DNA from: Streptomyces sp. NRRL F-2664
Lineage (GTDB): Bacteria > Actinomycetota > Actinomycetes > Streptomycetales > Streptomycetaceae
Direction of reading: 5' to 3'
DNA length: 64,000 bases
Assembly: GCF_000719345.1 (NCBI RefSeq)
Contig: NZ_JOFX01000017.1
Span: 56,600 to 120,599, forward strand
Part shown: one piece after another, positions 35,916 through 44,037 of the stretch
Numbering within the stretch: the first letter of the stretch is position 1
Layout: each line of letters opens with the position of its first letter
Program-made: the position numbers and the translations under genes
The notes under the pieces: model-generated
Database searches by the model: none
The model's input: the letters and a program-made list of their open reading frames with translations, nothing else
Told to the model about the DNA's origin: nothing

Positions 35916-36785
35916 GTGATCTCGGCACTCAACCGGCTCGTCGACCTCGTCGAGGAGCACCTCGCTCAGGATCCCGACGTGAACGCGCTGGCGCGGGGGC
36001 TCGGCACCACCGAGTACCACCTGCGCCGGATGTTCTCGTCCCTGGCCGGCATGCCGCTGTCGGAGTACGTACGGCGGCGGCGCATGACCGTCGCCGCCGC
36101 CGACGTCGTCCGCGGTGAGGGGGACCTGCTGGGCATCGCGGTCCGGCACGGGTACGGGTCGGCCGAAGCGTTCGGGCGGGCGTTCCGCTCGGTGCACGGC
36201 GCCGGCCCCGGTGACGTGCGCCGCGACGGAGGCCCCCTGCGTACGCAGCCGCAGCTCAGGTTCCGCCTGACCGTCGAAGGGAGCGTCCCCATGGACACCC
36301 GCCTCGTCAACCGCCCCGCGTTCCGGCTGGTCGGACACGCCGCCCGGGTCCCGCTCATCCACCAGGGCGTCAACCCGCACATCCAGGAGCACATCGCGGC
36401 CCTGCCGGCGGAGGAGCACCTGCGGCTGAAGGCCTTGAGCGACACCGAACCGCGAGGCCTGCTCCAGGTCTCCGACGACGTCGATCCGGACGCGCCGGAG
36501 GGCAGCGAACTGACCTACCTGCACGGAGTCGCCCTCGGCGGGGACACGCCGGCCCCGGACGGCCTCGACACCATCGAGGTACCGGCCGGGATGTGGGCGG
36601 TCTTCCGTACCAGTGGACCGCATCCGCAGGCCCTGCAGACGACGTGGGCGGCGACAGCGACCGACTGGTTCCCCTCCAACCCGTGGCGCCTGCGCCCCGG
36701 CCCCTCGATCGTCGCCACCCTCGACCGCGCGGCGGACTTCAGCACCGCGACCTGCGAGCTGTGGCTGCCCGTCGAACCGGCGTAG
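35916..36785 (+). CDS. AraC-family regulator with GyrI-like effector domain
   Basis: Regulator of 289 residues. The AraC DNA-binding domain is at the N-terminus (about 8-100), with DVNALARGLGTTEYHLRRMFSSLAG and LGIAVRHGYGSAEAFGRAFRS as its two helix-turn-helices (each continuous). A GyrI/Rob-type small-molecule-binding domain (about 130-289) follows, beginning VNRPAFRLVGHAARVPL and ending with ATCELWLPVEPA. This layout is shared with regulators of multidrug and stress response that sense amphiphilic compounds. Start: GTG with AAGGAG 5 bases upstream. No neighbour is an obvious target. Confidence 0.82.
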   Translation: MISALNRLVDLVEEHLAQDPDVNALARGLGTTEYHLRRMFSSLAGMPLSEYVRRRRMTVAAADVVRGEGDLLGIAVRHGYGSAEAFGRAFRSVHGAGPGDVRRDGGPLRTQPQLRFRLTVEGSVPMDTRLVNRPAFRLVGHAARVPLIHQGVNPHIQEHIAALPAEEHLRLKALSDTEPRGLLQVSDDVDPDAPEGSELTYLHGVALGGDTPAPDGLDTIEVPAGMWAVFRTSGPHPQALQTTWAATATDWFPSNPWRLRPGPSIVATLDRAADFSTATCELWLPVEPA

Positions 36786-36849
36786 CCCACCTCGACCCCC
36801 GGGCGGTAACCGGTGGTTCGGCGCAGCGCTCGTGGCTTACCTTGGCGCG

Positions 36850-37371
36850 ATGGTGCGTGTGCGCGTGCGTGAGATGGACGAGGCCGACATCGAGGCCGTC
36901 TCGGCGATCCGGGTCCGGGGCTGGCAGGCGGCGTACGCCGGCATCGTTCCCCAGTCCTACCTGGACGCGATGACGGTCGAGGAGGACACCGACCGGCGGA
37001 GGCAGTGGTTCAACCACACCGGGCGCGAGTCCAGGGACCTCGTGGCGGTCGGCGACCGCGGCCCGGTGGGGTGGGTCTGCTTCGGGCCGCCCCGGGGCGG
37101 GATCCCCGGCGCCGGGCGGGTGGGTGAGGTCTACGCCCTGTACGTGGCGCCGGACCGCATCGGCACGGGCATCGGCCGCGGACTTCTCGACGCGGCCCAC
37201 GCCGCGATGAAGGGCCAGGGCGTGGAGACGTCGGCCCTGTGGGTCCTCCGGGACAACCTGCGGGCCCGGCGCTTCTACGAGCGGGCCGGCTACGGGGCCG
37301 ACGGCGGGACGCAGGACGACGTCTACGACGATGTCACCCTCGCCGAACTCCGCTACCGGCGGGTGCTCTGA
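36850..37371 (+). CDS. GNAT-family N-acetyltransferase
   Basis: Single-domain acetyltransferase of 173 residues. Motif A, which holds acetyl-CoA, is VYALYVAPDRIGTGIGRGLLDAAHAAM (continuous, with the GxGxG-like IGTGIGRG). Motif B is WVLRDNLRARRFYERAGY. The N-terminal RVREMDEADIEAVSAIRVRGW is typical of the Ala/spermidine-type subgroup. The substrate is unknown. TACCTT (36838-36843) precedes the ATG by 6 bases without a Shine-Dalgarno, so it is probably leaderless. Confidence 0.82.
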   Translation: MVRVRVREMDEADIEAVSAIRVRGWQAAYAGIVPQSYLDAMTVEEDTDRRRQWFNHTGRESRDLVAVGDRGPVGWVCFGPPRGGIPGAGRVGEVYALYVAPDRIGTGIGRGLLDAAHAAMKGQGVETSALWVLRDNLRARRFYERAGYGADGGTQDDVYDDVTLAELRYRRVL

Positions 37372-37375
37372 CGAC

Positions 37376-37966
37376 GTGTTCGAGTACCACGGCTGGATCA
37401 ACGTCCAGGAGAGCGCCGACGCCCACGACGAAGACGGGGGAAGCGGCCTCGGCAACGACCGCCTCCGGCGGATCGCCGGGGTCGTCACCGCCCGGATCGG
37501 GGAGATCGCCGGTCCCGGTCTGCTCGACCTGCGGTGGTTGAACGGAGAGCTGTTCCTCCACCTCGGCGGCTTCCACAACCACCGCGACCCGGAGGTCCTG
37601 GCGTTCTTCCGCGAAGTCGGCCGCCTGGCGCCCGGTTCGTACGGGGTGATGCACGTGCGCGACGACGAGGACCCCGGCCGCGAGAACGAGATCCGTGTCC
37701 TGCACATGGTCCGCGGGCGGGTCACCGAGGACACGGAGAGGGCCCTGTCGCCCTGCATTCCGGTACTGGAGGACCCCTGCCTCGAACAGGAGACCCCCGC
37801 CTCGGACGGGACGGTCCGCCGTCGTCAGCACGGCCACGCCCGCCCTTCGCCGTGCGGAACGGCTGCGCCCCGGCGGTTCGGTCCGGTGGGGCGGAGGTCT
37901 CGCCAGGGGGTGGGGGCGGGCGGCAGAATCGGGCTCCGTGGCAGGAACGAGGGGACGGGCATCGGC
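37376..37966 (+). CDS. Imm7-like immunity protein, reading frame runs on into the P450
   Basis: From a GTG at 37376, four bases after the GNAT stop, the frame encodes VFEYHGWINVQESADAHDED, then LDLRWLNGELFLHLGGFHNH and SYGVMHVRDDEDP, ending with ALSPCIPVLEDPCLE. This is the Imm7 family, a small cytoplasmic immunity protein (usual length about 130-140 residues) that protects against a polymorphic toxin. The normal stop is absent. The frame stays open through about 55 non-homologous codons and then in phase through the whole P450 gene to 39373. Either the natural stop was lost or a C-terminal tail is translated. No toxin gene is adjacent. The end given here is arbitrary (P450 start). Confidence 0.6.
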
Positions 37967-39373
37967 ATGGCAATCGGCAGGAACGCAGGCGTCGTCGACA
38001 CGGACGAGGAGGTTCCCCTGTTTCCCGGGGCGCCGCTCCTGGGGTCACTCCAGGACCTGAAGTCGGACTCGCTCGGCACCTATCTGCGGGCGCAGCAGCA
38101 GCGCGGTGACGTCGTACGGGTCTCGGCCGGGCCACCCGGGATGCGGGCCGAGCTGTACTGCGTGTTCTCCCCCGAGGGCGCACAGCAGGTGCTCGCCTCC
38201 GAGGCGGCCAACTTCCGCAAGGACAACGCCTTCTACCAGGAGGTCCGGGAGTCCTTCGGCAACGGTCTGCTGACCAGCCAGGACGAGGACTACCTGCGCC
38301 AGCGCCGCCTCGTGCAGCCGCTGTTCACGCGGCGCCGGGTGGACGGGTACGCCGGGGCCGTCGCCGCCGAGACCGCGTCGGTGGTCACCGCCTGGGAGGA
38401 GGCCCCGGACGGCATCGTCGACGTGGCCGACGAGATGGCCCACCTCGCCCTGCGTGCGGTCGCCCGGATCCTCTTCGGCACCGACGTGGAAGCCACCGCC
38501 GACGTGGTGGCCCGCTGCTTCCCGGTCATCACCGACTACGTCCTGCGCCGCGGGTACTCCCCCGCCAACATCCCGCGCAGCTGGCCCACCCCGGGCAACA
38601 GGCGGGCGGCCGCCGCGATGGCCGAGCTGTACGGGGTCTGCGACCGGATCATCGGGCAGCGGCGCCGGACAGGCGCCGGCGCGTCCCCTGACGGCGCCAC
38701 CGGTGAGGACCTGCTGACGCTGCTGGCCGCCGCCCGGAGCGCGGACGACAAGGAGTTCGACGCCGCCGAACTCCGCGACCAGGTGCTGATCTTCCTGCTC
38801 GCCGGGCACGAGACGACCGCCACCTCCCTCTGCTTCGCTCTGCACCTGCTGGCCCGCCACCCCGAGCAGCAGGACCGGGCCCGCGAGGAGATTACCCGCG
38901 TCCTGGGCGGACGCCGGCCGGAGGCCTCCGACCTGGAGCGGCTCCCGTACCTCTCGCAGGTGATCAAGGAGGCCATGCGGCTGTACCCGGCCGCGCCGGT
39001 CATCGGCCGCAAGGCCGTCGCCGCCACCCGGATCGGCGGGTACGCCATCCCCGCGGGCGCGGACGTGATACTCGCGCCCTGGGTGACGCACCGCCGCCCT
39101 GAGCACTGGCCCGACCCGGAGCGCTTCGACCCGGACCGCTTCACCCCGGAGGCGGAGGCCGGGCGGCCGCGGTACGCGTGGCTCCCGTTCGGCGGCGGGC
39201 CGCGGGCCTGCATCGGGCAGCACTTCTCGATGCTGGAGTCGGTGATCGCATTGGCGATGATCCTGCGGGCGTACTCGTTCGAGGCGGTGGACGCCGAGAT
39301 CCCGGTCGGCGCGGGGATCACCCTGCGGACCGAGGGCCCCGTGCGCTGCCGGGTCCGCCGCCTGGACGGCTGA
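37967..39373 (+). CDS. Cytochrome P450
   Basis: P450 monooxygenase of 468 residues. It starts MAIGRNAGVV, then the proline-rich PLFPGAPLLGSLQDL. The I-helix oxygen-activation motif is LLAGHETTATSLCFAL. The K-helix ExxR is in IKEAMRLYPAAP. The haem ligand loop is WLPFGGGPRACIGQHFSM with the axial Cys. The length and the PERF-like DPERFDPDRF segment resemble the fatty-acid/terpene-like class rather than short bacterial P450s. No ferredoxin or reductase is adjacent. Start: ATG at 37967; a weak ribosome site (GAGGGGA) is about 11 bases upstream, and the frame is also open upstream into the Imm7-like region. The substrate is unknown. Confidence 0.87.
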   Translation: MAIGRNAGVVDTDEEVPLFPGAPLLGSLQDLKSDSLGTYLRAQQQRGDVVRVSAGPPGMRAELYCVFSPEGAQQVLASEAANFRKDNAFYQEVRESFGNGLLTSQDEDYLRQRRLVQPLFTRRRVDGYAGAVAAETASVVTAWEEAPDGIVDVADEMAHLALRAVARILFGTDVEATADVVARCFPVITDYVLRRGYSPANIPRSWPTPGNRRAAAAMAELYGVCDRIIGQRRRTGAGASPDGATGEDLLTLLAAARSADDKEFDAAELRDQVLIFLLAGHETTATSLCFALHLLARHPEQQDRAREEITRVLGGRRPEASDLERLPYLSQVIKEAMRLYPAAPVIGRKAVAATRIGGYAIPAGADVILAPWVTHRRPEHWPDPERFDPDRFTPEAEAGRPRYAWLPFGGGPRACIGQHFSMLESVIALAMILRAYSFEAVDAEIPVGAGITLRTEGPVRCRVRRLDG

Positions 39374-39455
39374 CGGCCCGCAGCAGGGGGGAGGCCACGG
39401 GCGCCCCCGGATATTGGGGTGCGGGCCGGCCCGGTGCGCCATAGGGTCGACGCCC

Positions 39456-39968
39456 GTGGAACCACTCACCGAGAAACAGATCCGCGCATCCTTCGTGAAC
39501 TGCACCAAGGGCGAGGCGGCGCGCATGCGCCTGCCCCTCGACTTCGCCGAACTGCCCTGGGAGGACCTGGACTTCCTGGGATGGGTCGATCCGGGCGCGC
39601 CGCTGCGGGCCCATCTGGTGCTGCCGCGGGACGGGAGCCCGCTGGGGATCTCCCTGCGGGTGCCGTCCGTGGGCCGGACCAGTGCGGTGAAGTCCAGCCT
39701 GTGCCAGATCTGCCTGACGGGCCACGCCTCCTCCGGGGTGACCCTGCTCGCCGCGCCGCTGGCGGGCGCCCGCGGCCGCGAGGGCAATACGGTCGGCACG
39801 TACATCTGCGCGGACCTGGCCTGCTCCCTCTACGTACGGGGCAAGCGGCAGCCGAAGCTGCGCGCCGGCCGGCAGGAGGAGTCGCTGACGCTGGAGGAGC
39901 GCATCGCGCGCATGGAGGGCAACCTGGACGGCTTCGTGTCCCGCGTCACGGGCGTCGCGGTCGCCTGA
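39456..39968 (+). CDS. FBP-domain (EF-G-binding, treble-clef zinc) protein
   Basis: Protein of 170 residues resembling the FBP/FusB-like family. These bind elongation factor G, and the C-terminal treble-clef zinc finger is the conserved part. Zinc ligands are CQICLTG (about 87-90) and CADLACSLY (about 125-130). The start of the domain is PLTEKQIRASFVNCTKGEAA. FusB members confer fusidic acid resistance by releasing EF-G from the ribosome; actinobacterial members are uncharacterised. TAGGGT (39442-39447) lies 8 bases before the GTG with no ribosome site, so it is probably leaderless. It is convergent with the MFS gene, 4 bp apart. Confidence 0.8.
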   Translation: MEPLTEKQIRASFVNCTKGEAARMRLPLDFAELPWEDLDFLGWVDPGAPLRAHLVLPRDGSPLGISLRVPSVGRTSAVKSSLCQICLTGHASSGVTLLAAPLAGARGREGNTVGTYICADLACSLYVRGKRQPKLRAGRQEESLTLEERIARMEGNLDGFVSRVTGVAVA

Positions 39969-39972
39969 CGCC

Positions 39973-41535
39973 TCAGATGCGGTCGGCCGCCGCTTCGTGG
40001 TTGCCCTTCAGGCGTTCGAGGTCGGAGGGGCGGACCTGGATGACGAACAGCGCGATCACCGCGCCGACCAGGGTGAAGAGGGCCGCCACGACGAAGGCGG
40101 CGCTGATGCCCGAGGTCAGCACCTGGTCGCCCCAGGGCTTCGGGAGCTGTCCCGTGCGTTCGAAAAGGGCCTGCTGCACGGGGCCGGCCGTGGCGAGGAA
40201 GTCGGGTACCTGCTCCTTGGCCTCGTTGCGGCTGGCGGTGCCGTAGACGGTGACCAGGATCGACAGGCCGAGCGAGCCGCCGACCTGCTGCATCGAGTTC
40301 AGCAGTCCGGACGCCGCCCCGGACTCGCGGTCGGAGACGTTGGAGAGGGCCATCAGCGTCAGGGAGACGAACTGCAGGCCCATGCCCAGGGCGAAGAACA
40401 GCATCGGGCCCAGGACGCTGCCCAGGTAGGTGGAGTGGACGTCGATCTGCGTCAGCCAGGCCAGTCCGACCGCCGAGGACAGCGCACCGCAGACCATGAA
40501 CGGTTTGGGGCCGAACGAGGGCAGGAGCTTCGCGGTGAGGGCCGCGCCCACCGCGATCACCGCGCTGACCGGCAGGAAGGCGAGGCCGGCCTGGATCGGG
40601 CTGAAGCCGAGGACGATCTGCACGAACAGCGTCAGGAAGAAGAACATGCCGAAGATCGCGCAGGCGAGCATGAGCATGATTCCGTAGGTCCCGGCGCGGT
40701 TGCGGTCGGCGAACATGTGCAGCGGGGTGATCGGCTGCGGCGAGCGCCGCTCGTTGAGGACGAACAGGGTCAGCAGGACCACGGCGGCGCCGAACGAGCC
40801 GAGCGTCACCGGGTCGCGCCATCCCTCCTGGGAGGCCCGGATGAAGCCGTAGACCAGGGCGACCATGCCCAGGGTGGACAGCAGTGCGCCCGCGAGGTCG
40901 AAGTGCCCGGGGTGGCGTTCGGACTCGCGCAGGACCCTGGTGGCCAGCACGGCGATCGCCAGCGCGATGGGGACGTTGACGAAGAGGATCCAGCGCCAGT
41001 CGAGCCATTCGACGAGGATGCCGCCCGCGAGGAGCCCGATCGCGCCGCCGGCCGCCGAGACTCCGGCGAACACGCCGAACGCCCGGTTGCGGGCGGGGCC
41101 TTCGCGGAAGGTGGTGGTGATCAGGGCGAGGGAGGTCGGCGAGGCGATGGCGCCGCCGACGCCCTGGAGGGCCCGTGCCGCCAGCAGCTGGCCTTCGTTC
41201 TGGGCGAGCCCGCCCAGGAGCGAGGCCAGGCCGAAGAGCAGGACGCCGAAGATGAAGACGCGTTTGCGGCCGAGGATGTCGCCGGTGCGGCCGCCGAGGA
41301 GCAGCAGGCCGCCGAACGCGAGGGTGTAGGCGTTGACGACCCAGGAGAGGCTCTCGGTGGAGAAGTCCAGGTCGCTCTGGATGTGCGGGAGCGCGATGTT
41401 CACGATGGTGATGTCGAGCACCACCATGAGTTGACAGGACGCGATGACGACCAGGGCGAGTCCGTTGCCGCTGCCTCGGCCCGCGCCGTCCTTGCCGCCG
41501 GTCCCGCTGCTGCTCGGTGTTGCGTTCGGGTCCAC
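39973..41535 (-). CDS. MFS multidrug transporter, DHA2 (14-TM, EmrB/QacA) family
   Basis: Drug:proton antiporter-type exporter of 520 residues with 14 predicted spans. Motif D1 is LDITIVNIALPHIQSDL in span 1. Motif A, GGRTGDILGRKRVFIFG, follows between spans 2 and 3. Motif C lies near VFAGVSAAGGAIGLLAGG. The long central loop and MALSNVSDRESGAASGLLNS are typical of the family. The substrate cannot be told. Start: GTG at 41535, apparently leaderless from TAGCGT (41548-41543, minus strand). It is divergent from the S9 peptidase, so the operator palindrome at 41591-41609 may also affect it. Confidence 0.87.
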   Translation of the reverse strand: MDPNATPSSSGTGGKDGAGRGSGNGLALVVIASCQLMVVLDITIVNIALPHIQSDLDFSTESLSWVVNAYTLAFGGLLLLGGRTGDILGRKRVFIFGVLLFGLASLLGGLAQNEGQLLAARALQGVGGAIASPTSLALITTTFREGPARNRAFGVFAGVSAAGGAIGLLAGGILVEWLDWRWILFVNVPIALAIAVLATRVLRESERHPGHFDLAGALLSTLGMVALVYGFIRASQEGWRDPVTLGSFGAAVVLLTLFVLNERRSPQPITPLHMFADRNRAGTYGIMLMLACAIFGMFFFLTLFVQIVLGFSPIQAGLAFLPVSAVIAVGAALTAKLLPSFGPKPFMVCGALSSAVGLAWLTQIDVHSTYLGSVLGPMLFFALGMGLQFVSLTLMALSNVSDRESGAASGLLNSMQQVGGSLGLSILVTVYGTASRNEAKEQVPDFLATAGPVQQALFERTGQLPKPWGDQVLTSGISAAFVVAALFTLVGAVIALFVIQVRPSDLERLKGNHEAAADRI

Positions 41536-41590
41536 CCTCTCGACGCTAAGCCCGCGCCCCGGGGGTCACCACTCGAACGGCCTAGTGCCG

Positions 41591-41609
41591 GTGACATTGC
41601 ACATGTCAC
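41591..41609. promoter_or_regulatory. Inverted pair of AATGTCAC-type sites in front of the S9 peptidase
   Basis: GTGACAT-TGCAC-ATGTCAC (41591-41609) is a perfect inverted repeat with a 5-base centre. Each half has the core shared with other promoters of the locus: AATGTCAC on the minus strand at 41598-41591 and CATGTCAC on the plus strand. It ends 10 bases before the peptidase ATG, so it covers the promoter (CACACT at 41607-41612 would give a leaderless mRNA). Confidence 0.65.
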
Positions 41610-41618
41610 ACTACGATC

Positions 41619-43679
41619 ATGGATGACTTCCTCAGGCTCTCCGCGAGCACGGCCCGATTCGCCCACGGCGCCCCGCGTGCGCTGTCCTTCGGGGACGGGG
41701 GCAGGCTGTTGTGGTTCCTCCGCTCGACCGGACCGACCGACGCCTTCGACAGCCTCTGGGTGCTCGACACCGCCACCGGCGCGGAGCGCCGCCTTGCAGA
41801 TCCGCGCGAGCTGTGCCCGGAGCCCGGCCCGCTCCCCACCGCCGAGCGCCGGCTGCGCGAGCGCACCCGGCTCGTCGCCGCCGGGATCGGCTCCTACGCC
41901 CTGTCCGGCGACGGGCGCCACGCCGCCTTCGCCCTGTACGGACGGCTCTACGAGGTCGGCGCGGACGGCGCCGGCGCCCCCGGGGCGGTCCCCGCCGCCG
42001 GACCCGCGCTGGACCCGCGGCCCAACACCGACGGCTCACGCATCGCCTACGTCGCGGACGACGCCCTGTACGTTGCCCCGGGCGGCCGGGTCAGCCCCGA
42101 CGACGGGGCCCGCTGGGGCCTGGCCGAATTCGTCGCCGCCGAGGAACTGGGCCGCTCACGGGGCCACTGGTGGTCCCCCGACGGGGTCACCCTGCTCGCC
42201 GCCCGCGTCGACGAATCCGCCCTGCAGCGGCGGTGGTTCACCGACCCCGCCCGTCCCGAACTGCCGCCCGAGGACTTCGCCTACCCGGAGGCGGGCGGGC
42301 CCAACGCCGATGTCCAGCTGTGGGTGCTCGGGGAGAACGGGAGCCGGACCCGGATCGAGTGGGACGCCGCGGCCTACCCGTACGTCTCCGACGCCGGCTG
42401 GGAGTCGGCCGAGGAGATCCTCCTCACCGTCCAGGACCGGCTCCAGCAGAACGTCGTCCTGCTCTCCGCCGACCCGGCCACCGGCCGCACCCGGGAACTC
42501 TCGCGCACCGTACACCCCCTGTGGGTGGACCCCGTCGCCGGCACCCCGACCCGCCTCCCCGACGGCCGCGTGCTCACCGCCGTCGACACCCCGGGCGGCG
42601 CCGCGCGCGGCCTGGCCGTGGACGGCGTACCCCTCACCGGGGACGACGTGCAGGTGCGCGCCGTGGCCGGACTGCACGAGGGGCGGCTGCTGGTCGAAGC
42701 GGCCCTGCGCGACCCGGCGGAGCAGCAGGTGCTGCTCCTCGACACCGCCACCGGGGAGGCCACCGCACTCGCGGACGGGCCCGGCGTGCACGCCGTGACC
42801 GCCTCGGCCGGGTATCTGCTGCTGACCTCCGCCGACACCGACGGCGTGCGGCGCGTCGTACGCACCCCCGACGGGCGGGAGTTCACCCCCGCGGACCTGT
42901 CGCAGCCACTGCCGTACCGGGTGGCACCCCTGCTGGAACGGGTCACCGAGCACGCGGTCCCCACGGCGCTCGTCCTGCCCCGCGGGCACGTCACCGGGCG
43001 CAGACTGCCCGTCCTGATGGACAGCTACGGCGGGCCCGGCGCCCAGGACATCACCGCGGATCCTCGCCGCTGGCAGCACCGCCAGTGGTGGGCCGACCAG
43101 GGTTTCGCGGTGGTGACCGTCGACAACCGCGGCACCGCCCATGTCTCCCCCTCCCACACGCACGCCATGTACCGCGGCTTCTCCGAGGTGACCCTGGACG
43201 ACCAGGTCGCGGCGCTGCACGCGCTGGCCGCCCGCCACGGCGACCTCGACCTCGGCCGGGTCGGCATCCGCGGCTGGTCGTACGGCGGCTACCTGTCGGC
43301 GATGGCCGTACTGCGCCGCCCCGACGTCTTCCACGCCGCGGCCGCCGGGGCGGCACCGACCGACTTCCGGCACTACGACACCGCGTACACCGAGCGGTAC
43401 CTGGGCCTGCCGCAGGAGCATCCGGAGGTCTACGAGCGGGACTCGCTCCTGCCCGACGCCCCGAAGCTGTCCCGCCCGCTCCTGCTGGTGACCGGCCTGG
43501 CCGACGACAACGTCCACCCCTCCCACACCCTGCGGCTGTCCCGGGCTCTCACGGACGCGGGCCGCCCCCACCGGCTCCTGGCCCTCCCGGGCGTCACCCA
43601 CATGACCCCGGGCGGCACCCGCGAGAAGATCATGGCCCTGGAGGTGGACTTCTTCCGCCGCGAGCTCGGCCGGAGCTAG
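41619..43679 (+). CDS. S9 family prolyl-type oligopeptidase (dipeptidyl peptidase IV-like)
   Basis: Serine peptidase of 686 residues. Residues 1-430 are a beta-propeller-type DPP IV N-terminal domain, including RWGLAEFVAAEELGRSRGHWWSPDG (continuous; contains the Glu-Glu pair that holds the peptide N-terminus in dipeptidyl peptidases). The catalytic alpha/beta-hydrolase domain follows, with IRGWSYGGYLSAMAVLRRPD (Ser about 553), LLVTGLADDNVHPSHT (Asp about 630) and LPGVTHMTPGG (His about 660). It has no signal peptide, so it acts in the cytoplasm. DPP IV enzymes release Xaa-Pro dipeptides, which fits the neighbouring collagenase, peptide transporter and hydroxyproline genes. It shares their operator. 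Confidence 0.88.
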   Translation: MDDFLRLSASTARFAHGAPRALSFGDGGRLLWFLRSTGPTDAFDSLWVLDTATGAERRLADPRELCPEPGPLPTAERRLRERTRLVAAGIGSYALSGDGRHAAFALYGRLYEVGADGAGAPGAVPAAGPALDPRPNTDGSRIAYVADDALYVAPGGRVSPDDGARWGLAEFVAAEELGRSRGHWWSPDGVTLLAARVDESALQRRWFTDPARPELPPEDFAYPEAGGPNADVQLWVLGENGSRTRIEWDAAAYPYVSDAGWESAEEILLTVQDRLQQNVVLLSADPATGRTRELSRTVHPLWVDPVAGTPTRLPDGRVLTAVDTPGGAARGLAVDGVPLTGDDVQVRAVAGLHEGRLLVEAALRDPAEQQVLLLDTATGEATALADGPGVHAVTASAGYLLLTSADTDGVRRVVRTPDGREFTPADLSQPLPYRVAPLLERVTEHAVPTALVLPRGHVTGRRLPVLMDSYGGPGAQDITADPRRWQHRQWWADQGFAVVTVDNRGTAHVSPSHTHAMYRGFSEVTLDDQVAALHALAARHGDLDLGRVGIRGWSYGGYLSAMAVLRRPDVFHAAAAGAAPTDFRHYDTAYTERYLGLPQEHPEVYERDSLLPDAPKLSRPLLLVTGLADDNVHPSHTLRLSRALTDAGRPHRLLALPGVTHMTPGGTREKIMALEVDFFRRELGRS

Positions 43680-43696
43680 ACCGTACCCGAGGCCCC

Positions 43697-43718
43697 GACC
43701 ACCCCGCCGGCGGTGGTC
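43697..43718. terminator. Hairpin between the S9 peptidase and the convergent membrane gene
   Basis: GACCACC (43697-43703) and GGTGGTC (43712-43718) pair around a GC-rich centre that can extend the stem. Confidence 0.5.
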
Positions 43719-44037
43719 AGGGCCGCGGTGCGAACACCATGCGCACCAGGGCCACGACCACCAGCGCCGCCGCCGGTGCGTACCACCAGCGCCGCAGCCG
43801 GCCCGTGTTGACACCGGCCGCCGTCACCGCGAGGGCGATCAGCTCCACCGTCAGCCCGAGCCCGGCCATCAGCCGCGCGGTGCCCGTCACCGTACGGTCC
43901 CAGGGCCCTTCGGACGCGGTGAGCACCGCGTTCAGCACGAAGAACCCCGCCACCGCGTGCAGCCCCACCAGCACGGTCGCCCACACGGCCGTGACCACGT
44001 GAGCGAGCGTGGCTCCCGCTGTCCGCCGCTCAGTCAT
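43717..44037 (-). CDS. Small membrane protein, 106 aa
   Basis: Protein of 106 residues with three predicted spans (about 12-40, 50-72 and 85-102), ending RMVFAPRP. Its ATG overlaps the end of the preceding lysozyme-like gene by 8 bases, so it is translated with it. It is the last gene of a three-gene leftward cassette. I do not recognise a family; it could be an immunity or export-accessory protein for the gene upstream, which is inference from position only. Confidence 0.65.
   Translation of the reverse strand: MTERRTAGATLAHVVTAVWATVLVGLHAVAGFFVLNAVLTASEGPWDRTVTGTARLMAGLGLTVELIALAVTAAGVNTGRLRRWWYAPAAALVVVALVRMVFAPRP

Noticed and set aside
37376..39373. Treating Imm7-P450 as a genuine fusion enzyme.
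   Set aside because: The linker of about 55 codons has no homology-like character and the P450 has its own ATG. I annotate two genes and report the lack of a stop as a finding.
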